DNA of 13,142 nucleotides from an uncultured Gemmatimonadota bacterium (GTDB lineage: Bacteria > Gemmatimonadota > Gemmatimonadetes > Gemmatimonadales > Gemmatimonadaceae): contig CAMLDY010000066.1 of the NCBI GenBank assembly GCA_946478895.1, positions 1 through 13,142 of the forward strand. The letters run 5' to 3'. Position 1 is the stretch's first letter. Each line of letters opens with the position of its first letter. Both the position numbers and the translations under genes were made by a program. Shown piece by piece: positions 1 through 5,667 of the stretch. The notes beneath the pieces are model-generated. The model was not told the origin of the DNA. It worked only from the letters and a program-made list of their open reading frames with translations, and made no database searches.

Positions 1-704
1 GACACGCTGAGTTCGCCTGCGTGCACGAGCGGGAGGCGATCAGCGCTCCGGCGAAGCTCTCGTGGGAAGAGATTGCCGCGATCCCTGAAGTGTTTCTCAC
101 CGCCTACGACGCGCTGTTCAATCGCCTGAAGATCGGCCTCGGCGAGAACGTGCTGATTCACGCCGTCGGCAGCGGCGTCGGAACGGCGGCGCTGCAGATC
201 GCGCGAATAAGCGGCGCAACCGTGATCGGTACCGCACGCAGCGCCGACAAGCTGGAGCGCGCGCGACTGCTTGGACTCAACGTTCCGATCGACTCAACGG
301 CGGGAGACTGGGCGGAGTCGATCGAATCGCAGGTCGGAAAGAACCGCGTCAATGCGATCGTCGATCTGGTGGGTGGCAATTATCTCGACGGCAACCTGCG
401 CGTGCTCGCCCCGCTCGGCCGCATCGTCGTCGTCGGGCTGACCGCCGGTGGCTCCGCGCCGTTCTCGATGGGCGTCCTGCTGCGGAAGCGGCTCACGATC
501 GTCGGAACGGTGCTGCGCGCGCGGCCCCTCGAGGAAAAAATCGCTCTCGCCCGCGAATTCTCGGAGCGGATGGTGCCGCTTTTCGAGAGCGGAAGGCTGA
601 GGCCGGTGGTCGATCGGGTCTTCCCGTTCGATGAGATTCGCGCCGCGCACGAGCTGATGGAATCGAATCAGACTTTCGGCAAGATCGTGCTGCGCTGGGA
701 CTAG
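1..704 (+). CDS. NAD(P)H:quinone oxidoreductase-like zinc-independent alcohol dehydrogenase (PIG3 type), 3' part
   Basis: This is the C-terminal part of a medium-chain dehydrogenase/reductase. The reading frame is open to the left edge (first full codon at 3), so the start lies outside the window; the GTG at 21 is internal. The segment AAIPEVFLTAYDAL is the typical linker between the GroES-like and Rossmann domains of PIG3/quinone oxidoreductases. It is followed by VLIHAVGSGVGTAALQIA, the dinucleotide-binding glycine loop, and by AIVDLVGG and RIVVVGL, the later Rossmann strands. The end, FGKIVLRWD, is usual for the family. Members reduce quinones or other electrophiles with NADPH in the cytoplasm; the substrate cannot be read here. 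No zinc-binding cysteines are visible in the part present. The stop TAG lies in a CTAG shared with the convergent ubiB-like gene. The family call is firm and the exact substrate unknown. Confidence 0.9.
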   Translation, partial: HAEFACVHEREAISAPAKLSWEEIAAIPEVFLTAYDALFNRLKIGLGENVLIHAVGSGVGTAALQIARISGATVIGTARSADKLERARLLGLNVPIDSTAGDWAESIESQVGKNRVNAIVDLVGGNYLDGNLRVLAPLGRIVVVGLTAGGSAPFSMGVLLRKRLTIVGTVLRARPLEEKIALAREFSERMVPLFESGRLRPVVDRVFPFDEIRAAHELMESNQTFGKIVLRWD

Positions 705-2503
705 GTTTTCCCCTTCCTTCTTCGGCTGCGGCGGTCCTGAATCAATATCGTGGCGATCATCCAGAGGCCAATGGCGCCGGCGATGATGAAGCCGGCGGTC
801 GCCAGACGTCGCTGAACCTGAATCATGTAGCCGCTCGCGACGAGCAGTCCGCCCAGTACGAGCCCGGTAAAGATCCGGTTGGCGACTTTCTCGAGGCCGA
901 GTAGGAGCGAGCCGAGTTGCGGCGCCTCGATGCGGAAAGCGAAATCATCGCCGACGAGCTTCTGGGTGATCACATCGAGCCGGTGGGGCAGCGCCCGGAT
1001 CAGGTCCGATGTCTCTGACGCCATCTGAAAGATTCGGCGCGGCGACATGTCGCGCTGGGCGCGCTTGTTCGCGATCTCGGCGGTGTACTCGCGGATCGAT
1101 TGGCTTGGATTGAAGTTGGGGTCGAGCGATCGCGTGACGGCGTCGAGGTTGAACAGCGCCTTCGCGAGCAACGTGAGCTCGGCGGGGAGCTTGAGACCTT
1201 CGCGGAACGCGATGGTGATCATCTCGTAGAGTACCACGCCGGCCGGAGTTTCTTCGACCGTCTGGTTGGCGTGCTTTGCAATCAGCTCTGCTACATCTCT
1301 GGTGTAGGCGCGGCGATCGAACTCGTCGGGCGCCTGTCCCATCTCGATCAGCGTCTCGGCGGCGGCGTCGCCGTTGTTCTCTGCCATCGCCAACAGCAGT
1401 CGCACGACTTTGTCGCGCATCGACGCAGTGAGATGCGCTGTCATGCCAAAGTCGATGAGCGCGAGCTTCGGATCGTCGGGCGCCGCGTCTGAAGCAACGG
1501 CGGCGGCGCGCGCCTCGTTCTCGGACTCGACCAGGGCAGTCGCGCCCGGCCTCACTTCGCTCCGGCGATCGCGCGCGCGCGCTTCGGCGGGCGTGCGCGG
1601 ATTGTCCGGACCCGGCAGGACGATGAAGACGTTCCCTGGGTGCGGATCGGCGTGGAAGTGTCCGCTGTTGGTGATTTGCTCGAGGTACGCGTGCGCGAAC
1701 TCGTCGGCGAGATCGCTGAACTCGTACTCGATGCGCGTGATCGGCGGTATCTCGTCGATCTTGACACCCTTGATGCGCTCGGTGGTCAGCACCCGGTGGG
1801 TGGTGTAGGCATCGATGACGCGCGGAATCAGGATGTGCGGAAACTTCGCCAGGACCTTTCGGAACGAGGCGGCGTTCCGCGCTTCGGTCCGGTAGTCGAG
1901 CTCGTCGACGAGCGCGCGCTCGACCTGCTGTACGACGCCGACCAGGTCAATGCGCGATCCGGCGCTGGTGTGCTCGGTGAGGAAGCTCGCCATCTCGTGG
2001 AAGAACTCGATATCGTCCGAGAGCTGCTCGCGCAGATTGGGGCGCTGGACCTTGACGACGACGCTGCGCCCGTCGCGCAGCTCGGCGGCGTGGACCTGCC
2101 CGAGGCTGGCGCTGCCTAGCGGCTCCTCGGCGAAGCTCGCGAAGAGCTTGCTGATGCGCGCGTGGAGCTCCTCCTCGATGGTCGCTTGGACGACTTCGAG
2201 CGGCATCGGCGGTACGTCGTCCTGGAGGTGCTCGAGCTCGTCGATGTACGGTTTGGGCAGGAGATCGGGTCGGGTCGAGAGAACCTGCCCGAGCTTGATG
2301 TACGCAGGGCCCAGCTCGACCAGGCGCTCGCGAAATGCTCTCGCCTTGTCAGCCGCGCCGTCGTCGACCGGAGCATCGTCGTCGAGCGCCGCGCCCTCGA
2401 GGCCCAGCAACCCCTGGCGATTGGCGAAATCGCGCAGGCCGTAGTTGGTGAAGAGCCTTATCGTGGAGATGAGGCGCGGAAGATGCTTCGGCGACAGAAT
2501 CAT
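701..2503 (-). CDS. ubiB: ABC1/UbiB-family atypical protein kinase-like membrane protein
   Basis: The 600-residue protein has the full UbiB/ABC1 (ADCK) signature. The KLGQ motif is at residues 70-73 (in YIKLGQVLSTRPDLLP). The alanine/serine-rich nucleotide loop GSASLGQVH starts at 130, the beta3 lysine is K151 in VVVKVQRP, ELDYRTEARN is at 201-210, the catalytic loop HADPHPGN at 284-291, and DFG at 351-353. Two hydrophobic helices near 543-560 and 569-588 close the protein, with a basic tail. The family supports ubiquinone or other isoprenoid-quinone biosynthesis, probably as an ATPase at the membrane; the target here is inferred. Unusually, 59 residues separate HADPHPGN from DFG, including a charged, alanine-rich stretch (about 299-345) that looks disordered. 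The gene stands alone. It faces the oxidoreductase gene, overlapping it by 4 bp, and is divergent from the cupin gene. No clear Shine-Dalgarno precedes the ATG. The symbol denotes the family rather than proven orthology. Confidence 0.92.
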   Translation of the reverse strand: MILSPKHLPRLISTIRLFTNYGLRDFANRQGLLGLEGAALDDDAPVDDGAADKARAFRERLVELGPAYIKLGQVLSTRPDLLPKPYIDELEHLQDDVPPMPLEVVQATIEEELHARISKLFASFAEEPLGSASLGQVHAAELRDGRSVVVKVQRPNLREQLSDDIEFFHEMASFLTEHTSAGSRIDLVGVVQQVERALVDELDYRTEARNAASFRKVLAKFPHILIPRVIDAYTTHRVLTTERIKGVKIDEIPPITRIEYEFSDLADEFAHAYLEQITNSGHFHADPHPGNVFIVLPGPDNPRTPAEARARDRRSEVRPGATALVESENEARAAAVASDAAPDDPKLALIDFGMTAHLTASMRDKVVRLLLAMAENNGDAAAETLIEMGQAPDEFDRRAYTRDVAELIAKHANQTVEETPAGVVLYEMITIAFREGLKLPAELTLLAKALFNLDAVTRSLDPNFNPSQSIREYTAEIANKRAQRDMSPRRIFQMASETSDLIRALPHRLDVITQKLVGDDFAFRIEAPQLGSLLLGLEKVANRIFTGLVLGGLLVASGYMIQVQRRLATAGFIIAGAIGLWMIATILIQDRRSRRRKGKT

Positions 2504-2573
2504 GAGCTACGCAAAGGCAGAAAGCATGCCCTCCGCAAGTGGCTGCATTCGACGTGACCGTAGATATTTATGC
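2504..2573. promoter_or_regulatory. divergent promoter region between the ubiB-like and cupin genes
   Basis: This 70-bp gap separates two divergent start codons, so it must carry promoters for both unless one lies inside the opposite gene. An AT-rich block, TAGATATTTA (2561-2570), is the only -10-like sequence and lies 4 bp before the cupin ATG. No convincing -35 box is visible. If TAGATA is the -10 box of the rightward promoter, transcription would begin at or next to the ATG, giving a leaderless mRNA. That is inference only. Confidence 0.3.
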
Positions 2574-3023
2574 ATGCCAAAAAAGAAAGTATCAACCAGG
2601 CGCGCATCAGCGCCGGCGTCCGGCGCATCACGCGCGTCGAAGCCGGAGTCGGGGAGGGTCGGCGTCACGCATGTTCCGAAGCCGTGGGGCCACGAGACCA
2701 TCTGGGCGCATTCCGAGCGCTACGTCGGCAAGATCCTGCACATCAACGCCGGCCACGAGCTGTCGGTGCAGTATCACAACAGGAAGGACGAAACGGTCTA
2801 CCTCTTGTCAGGACAGATCGTCTACCGCGTTCAGGCTCCGGGCCGCGATGCGCTCGACGACGTCCAGCTCAAGATCGGTGAATCCTTCAGGATCACCCCG
2901 GGCACAATTCATCAGATGGTTGCGCTCACCGATTGCGACGTGCTGGAGGTATCTACTCCGGAAATCGACGACGTCGTGCGACTGAGCGACAAATACGGAA
3001 GAGAGGGAACAAGCGCACCATGA
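2574..3023 (+). CDS. cupin-domain protein, mannose-6-phosphate isomerase-like
   Basis: The 149-residue protein starts with a basic, Ser/Ala-rich tail of about 28 residues, followed by one cupin barrel. VPKPWGHETIWA (34-45) is the entry motif seen in type II phosphomannose isomerase-like cupins. Cupin motif 1 is LSVQYHNRKDETVYLLSG, with H68, E73 and G80; motif 2 is GESFRITPGTIHQ, with P109, G110 and H113. H68, E73 and H113 are likely metal ligands. In place of the usual HxH it has YHN, so the second histidine is missing. The frame stays open upstream to 2445, but that part runs antisense into the ubiB-like gene and has no cupin similarity; ATG 2574 best suits the domain and the gap. The stop overlaps the next start (ATGA, 3020-3023), so the two genes are probably translated together. 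The role is likely sugar-phosphate isomerisation or epimerisation, or binding; the activity is inferred. Confidence 0.85.
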   Translation: MPKKKVSTRRASAPASGASRASKPESGRVGVTHVPKPWGHETIWAHSERYVGKILHINAGHELSVQYHNRKDETVYLLSGQIVYRVQAPGRDALDDVQLKIGESFRITPGTIHQMVALTDCDVLEVSTPEIDDVVRLSDKYGREGTSAP

Positions 3024-4003
3024 AAGTCATTATTCCGCTGGCGGGGAAGGGCACCCGACTTCGCCCGCACACGCATCTCACGCCCAAGCCGATGCTCAAG
3101 GTGGCGGGCAAGCCGGTGATGTCGTACGTGCTCGACGAGCTCAAGAAGCTGGGCAACGTCGAGCAGATCATCTACATCACAGGCCACCTGAAGGAGAAGG
3201 TCGAAGAGTACGCGCGCTCCGAGATGGATGTACCTTCGGTCTTCATCGAGCAGAAGGTTCAGGACGGCACCGCCGGCGCGATCGCGCTGGCGAAGGACTA
3301 CGTCGATCAGCCGGTGCTGATCATCTTCGTCGACACGATCTTCGATGCCGATCTCTCGAAGGTGAAGACTGTCGATGCGGACGGCATCATCTGGGTCAAG
3401 GAAGTCGAGGACTACCAGCGCTTCGGCGTGGTCGTCACCGACAAGGATGGCAACATGACCAGGATCGTCGAGAAACCCAGGACGCCGATCTCGAAGCGCG
3501 CCAACATCGGGCTCTACTACATCAGGAACTGGAAGCTCTTGTTCGAGGGCATCGACTACACCCTGAAGCAGCCCAAGAACCAGGGCGAGTATTTCCTGAC
3601 CGACGCGTTCCAGTACATGATCGACAAGGGCGCGAAGATCAAGGTCATCGACGTCGAGGGCTGGTACGACGCCGGGAAAATCGAGACAATGCTGGAGACC
3701 AACGAAGCGATGCTCCGCCGCGGGCGCGCGCGTCGCCCGAAGAATGTCGGCGATTCGACGATCATCGATCCCGTCTACATCGAGGACAACGTCACTCTCA
3801 AAAGATCGAAGGTCGGTCCGAACGTATCGATCGGCGCCGGAACGGTGCTCGAGAACACTGAGGTGAGCAACTCGATCGTCGGCTCGAAGGCAAAGATCAC
3901 CGGTGCGGTGCTCACCAATTCACTCATCGGCGACGAAACGGTGATCTCCGGCGTGAAGGGCGAGCTCACAGTCGGCGACCACGCCGAGGTACGCGCATCG
4001 TAA
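3020..4003 (+). CDS. sugar-1-phosphate nucleotidyltransferase (glucose-1-phosphate thymidylyltransferase-like) with beta-helix tail
   Basis: The 327-residue cytoplasmic enzyme activates sugar 1-phosphates with an NTP. The N-terminal signature is PLAGKGTRLRPHTHLTPKP (residues 6-24), giving the GxGTRLRP...PKP nucleotide-binding loop. FGVVVTDKDG (135-144), VEKP (150-153), EYFLTDA (190-196) and GWYDAGK (214-220) match the RmlA/RffH and archaeal-type long thymidylyltransferases. Residues about 247-325 are hexapeptide repeats (VYIEDNVTL, VGPNVSIGAGTVLEN, IVGSKAKITGAV), which form a left-handed beta-helix. The usual G-D-N acidic motif appears as FVDTIFD (103-109), with D105 as the likely metal ligand. 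ATG 3020 was chosen because the conserved loop begins at once and GAGAGGGA lies 11 bp upstream. The frame extends upstream without similarity. The gene is coupled to the cupin gene by ATGA. The product is probably a dTDP- or other NDP-sugar for surface polysaccharide; the nucleotide and sugar are not determined. Confidence 0.9.
   Translation: MKVIIPLAGKGTRLRPHTHLTPKPMLKVAGKPVMSYVLDELKKLGNVEQIIYITGHLKEKVEEYARSEMDVPSVFIEQKVQDGTAGAIALAKDYVDQPVLIIFVDTIFDADLSKVKTVDADGIIWVKEVEDYQRFGVVVTDKDGNMTRIVEKPRTPISKRANIGLYYIRNWKLLFEGIDYTLKQPKNQGEYFLTDAFQYMIDKGAKIKVIDVEGWYDAGKIETMLETNEAMLRRGRARRPKNVGDSTIIDPVYIEDNVTLKRSKVGPNVSIGAGTVLENTEVSNSIVGSKAKITGAVLTNSLIGDETVISGVKGELTVGDHAEVRAS
3986..3999 (+). promoter_or_regulatory. 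candidate ribosome binding site and ATC start of the MFS gene
   Basis: GAGGT at 3986-3990 is a good Shine-Dalgarno. It is followed after 6 nt by ATC (3997-3999) in frame with the permease. No ATG, GTG or TTG exists in this frame between the upstream stop (3859-3861) and GTG 4084. The site lies in the last codons of the nucleotidyltransferase gene, which would allow translational coupling. An ATC start is rare, so this is only a candidate. Confidence 0.35.
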
Positions 4004-5253
4004 ATCCGGTAGTCGCTCACAATCCGCGTCCGAAGCTCGGACGCAACGTCCTCGGGCTGGGCACGGTCAGCTTCTTCAACGACGTGTCCACGGAGATGAT
4101 CTATCCACTTCTTCCGGTCTTCCTCGCAGGAGTGCTCGGCGCCCACGCCAGCTTCATCGGCGCAATCGAAGGCGCGGCTGAGACGACGGCGTCACTGCTC
4201 AAGCTGGGGAGCGGATGGTGGTCGGACAGGGTCAAAAGCCGAAAAGCGTTCATCGTCGTCGGATACCTGATTGCGGCGATCGTCCGGCCGTTCATCGCGG
4301 TGACGCGCACGGCGACGCAGGTCCTGGCGATCCGGGTGACTGACAGGGTCGGCAAGGGACTGAGATCGTCACCGCGCGATGCACTGCTCGCCGACTCCGC
4401 GCCGCCCGAATCGCGCGGGCTGGCCTACGGGTTTCACGCTGCGGCTGACAACGCCGGAGCGGTGCTCGGGCCGTTAATCGCTTACGTGATCCTCAGAATG
4501 CACGGGGTGGGCGGCGTCGCGGAAAACGGGAGACTGATGCCGGGGCAGGAACACGCGCTGCGAAACGTGTTCTGGTTGTCGGCGATTCCGGGAGCGATCG
4601 CGATCATCGTTCTGCTGGTGGTGGTGCGCGATGTGCCCCACCACGACGCGCATCGAAACGCGGACGCCGCGACGGAAAGCGGGCGCCTGGGCGGGCGTTT
4701 CTGGGGCTACCTGGTGGTGGTGCTGCTGTTCACGCTCGGCAACTCCACCGACGCGTTTCTGCTCCTGCGCGCGAACCAGCTCGGCGTTCCGGTCGCACTC
4801 GCGCCGGTGCTCTGGGCCGTATTGAATTTCGTGAAAGCCGCGACGGGAACCTACGGTGGCAAGCTGTCGGACACCCTCGGTCGCAAGCCGCTGATCGTTG
4901 GGGGCTGGCTGTTGTACGCCGGGGTGTACTTCGCCTTTGCGGTGGCGGGCGCGCCGTGGCAGGCGTGGGCGCTGTTCGCGATCTACGGAATCTTCTATGG
5001 GATGACCGAAGGCACCGAGAAGGCCCTGGTAGCTGACATCGTGCCGCGAACGCGTCGAGGCGTGGCGTTCGGCTGGTACAATCTGGCGATCGGGCTCGCC
5101 GCTCTGCCTGCGTCGCTCATCTTCGGGTGGATCTGGGATCGTTGGGGAGCGGAGAGCGCGTTCGTGTTCGGGGCGACGCTGGCGCTCGTTGCAGCGGGGT
5201 TGATGGCGATTGTTGCTCCGCGCGGGAGTCGGACGCGTGCTGCGGTTCATTAG
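3997..5253 (+). CDS. major facilitator superfamily permease (MJ1317-like MFS)
   Basis: This is a 12-helix inner-membrane permease, 418 residues from ATC 3997 or 389 from GTG 4084. The N-terminal frame reads LGRNVLGLGTVSFFNDVSTE, the typical first helix of this MFS subgroup. About 20 of these residues precede 4084, so starting there would clip helix 1. The loop 2-3 motif is GWWSDRVKSRK, and DRVGKGLRSSPRDALLADS followed by AADNAGAVLGPL is the subgroup signature. The second half repeats the loop motif as GGKLSDTLGRKPL, and TEGTEKALVADIVPR follows later. The central loop (about residues 206-228) is charged and histidine-rich (HHDAHRNADA). It overlaps the nucleotidyltransferase gene by 7 bp or lies 80 bp after it, so the genes are probably co-transcribed. 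The substrate is unknown; genes nearby suggest a sugar or metabolite, but weakly. The gene call is firm and the start uncertain. Confidence 0.88.
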   Translation: MVNPVVAHNPRPKLGRNVLGLGTVSFFNDVSTEMIYPLLPVFLAGVLGAHASFIGAIEGAAETTASLLKLGSGWWSDRVKSRKAFIVVGYLIAAIVRPFIAVTRTATQVLAIRVTDRVGKGLRSSPRDALLADSAPPESRGLAYGFHAAADNAGAVLGPLIAYVILRMHGVGGVAENGRLMPGQEHALRNVFWLSAIPGAIAIIVLLVVVRDVPHHDAHRNADAATESGRLGGRFWGYLVVVLLFTLGNSTDAFLLLRANQLGVPVALAPVLWAVLNFVKAATGTYGGKLSDTLGRKPLIVGGWLLYAGVYFAFAVAGAPWQAWALFAIYGIFYGMTEGTEKALVADIVPRTRRGVAFGWYNLAIGLAALPASLIFGWIWDRWGAESAFVFGATLALVAAGLMAIVAPRGSRTRAAVH

Positions 5254-5284
5254 ACTCGAGCGCTTCGGCTGGAATCCAACAGTA

Positions 5285-5301
5285 CATAAGCGGGCAGCCG
5301 G
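5285..5301 (+). repeat. 17-bp near-direct repeat, copy 1
   Basis: CATAAGCGGGCAGCCGG matches CATAAGCGGTCAGCTGG at 5582-5598 at 15 of 17 positions, in the same orientation. The TAAGCGGG core also occurs at 8129-8136, inside the large inverted repeat. The pair encloses the interspersed repeat copy and the 5481 hairpin. Confidence 0.55.
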
Positions 5302-5332
5302 AAGATTTACGGCAGCTAGGCCAACAGCGTTT

Positions 5333-5394
5333 CTCGGGGAATCGATCCGCGTGCGCAACGGCATCCACAAAACAAAAGCAGGGAGCTTTAAGCG
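5333..5394 (+). repeat. solitary copy of an interspersed repeat (unit R1)
   Basis: The unit has two conserved boxes. CTCGGGGAAT (5333-5342) is followed after 24 nt by ACAAAACAAAAGCAGGGAGC and then TTTAAGCG (5367-5394). The second box matches 8107-8134 at 26 of 28 positions. The first box matches 8071-8080 and, on the minus strand, 8254-8263 at 9 of 10, with spacings of 26 and 25 nt. Unlike the pair at 8071-8263, this copy has no inverted partner nearby, so it cannot form the long stem. Confidence 0.7.
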
Positions 5395-5480
5395 TAGTCG
5401 GCTTGCTGCTGGCAGCACGGCAGTATAGGTCTTCCCTGATCAATTGAGGGCCCGGACGACGAGACGCGATGCTTCCCGAG

Positions 5481-5514
5481 AGCTGTAAGCGTAGCAGCTG
5501 TCACGCTTGCAGCT
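5481..5514 (+). repeat. short hairpin sharing the repeat core
   Basis: AGCTGTAAGCGT (5481-5492) can pair with ACGCTTGCAGCT (5503-5514). This is 12 pairs, one of them a G-U wobble, around a 10-nt loop. The left arm contains AGCTGTAAGCG, the same sequence that ends the repeat unit at 8125-8134, so this may be a decayed fragment of that family. No T-tract follows, so terminator function is unlikely. Confidence 0.5.
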
Positions 5515-5581
5515 GCCCGCTTCCGTTCATGTGGTGGCCAGCCGAAGCGACCAACTCTCAGAATCCGAAGTAAACTGCGCC

Positions 5582-5598
5582 CATAAGCGGTCAGCTGG
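5582..5598 (+). repeat. 17-bp near-direct repeat, copy 2
   Basis: CATAAGCGGTCAGCTGG differs from the copy at 5285-5301 at two positions. The two copies lie 297 bp apart and flank the repeat-bearing core of the gap. Confidence 0.55.
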
Positions 5599-5627
5599 TT
5601 ACGACCCGTTCCGCTCCTCCCGATAAA
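5598..5627 (+). promoter_or_regulatory. weak candidate promoter of the lipoprotein operon
   Basis: GATAAA (5622-5627) shares four bases with the TATAAT consensus. It sits about 17 bp after TTACGA (5599-5604), which is a poor -35 box. It is the best placed sequence before the lipoprotein gene, but in this GC-rich DNA it could occur by chance. Confidence 0.2.
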
Positions 5628-5655
5628 GTGCGCGCTTCATCAACGCACCACTCAC

Positions 5656-5665
5656 GGAGGAGGAG
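5656..5665 (+). promoter_or_regulatory. strong Shine-Dalgarno of the lipoprotein gene
   Basis: GGAGGAGGAG lies 2 nt before ATG 5668, giving an anti-Shine-Dalgarno match in more than one register. It fixes the start and suggests efficient translation. It is the strongest ribosome binding site in the window. Confidence 0.75.
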
Positions 5666-5667
5666 TT

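Larger units (their letters stand above)
5254..5667. other. 414-bp non-coding, repeat-rich gap
   Basis: No frame here has coding character or a credible start with family similarity. The gap holds one copy of an interspersed repeat (5333-5394), two 17-bp near-direct repeats (5285-5301 and 5582-5598), a short hairpin (5481-5514), a perfect TGCTGC-TG-GCAGCA stem (5405-5418) and the 5' region of the lipoprotein gene with a strong ribosome binding site. It has no T-tract terminator in the forward direction. A weak promoter (GTTACG...GATAAA) may lie at 5598-5627. Confidence 0.7.

Noticed and set aside
21..23. GTG as the true start of the oxidoreductase
   Set aside because: The frame is open to the window edge, and the visible protein begins in the middle of the catalytic domain, so the gene continues upstream.
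2445..2573. Upstream extension of the cupin reading frame
   Set aside because: It would overlap the start of the divergent ubiB-like gene, has no cupin similarity and no better ribosome binding site. ATG 2574 fits the domain.
2933..3019. Upstream extension of the nucleotidyltransferase frame
   Set aside because: The extra residues are Arg-rich antisense-like translation inside the cupin gene. The conserved nucleotide-binding loop begins right at ATG 3020, which also forms the ATGA overlap.
4474..5418. 314-codon open frame on the minus strand opposite the MFS gene
   Set aside because: The composition is that of a shadow (Arg, Pro, His rich) and it runs through the non-coding repeat. The MFS reading explains the sequence fully.
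5367..5440. Terminator of the MFS gene formed by CAGGGAGC and TTCCCTG
   Set aside because: The arms are short, the loop is long and no T-tract follows on the plus strand. The A-rich tract is on the wrong side for a rightward transcript.
5127..5447. 106-codon open frame over the end of the MFS gene and the gap
   Set aside because: Cys/Ser-rich translation of the MFS gene in another frame followed by repeat DNA. It has no Shine-Dalgarno and no family resemblance.
5285..5598. CRISPR array
   Set aside because: Repeat copies are few, unequally spaced, in mixed classes and without uniform spacers, and no cas gene is present.
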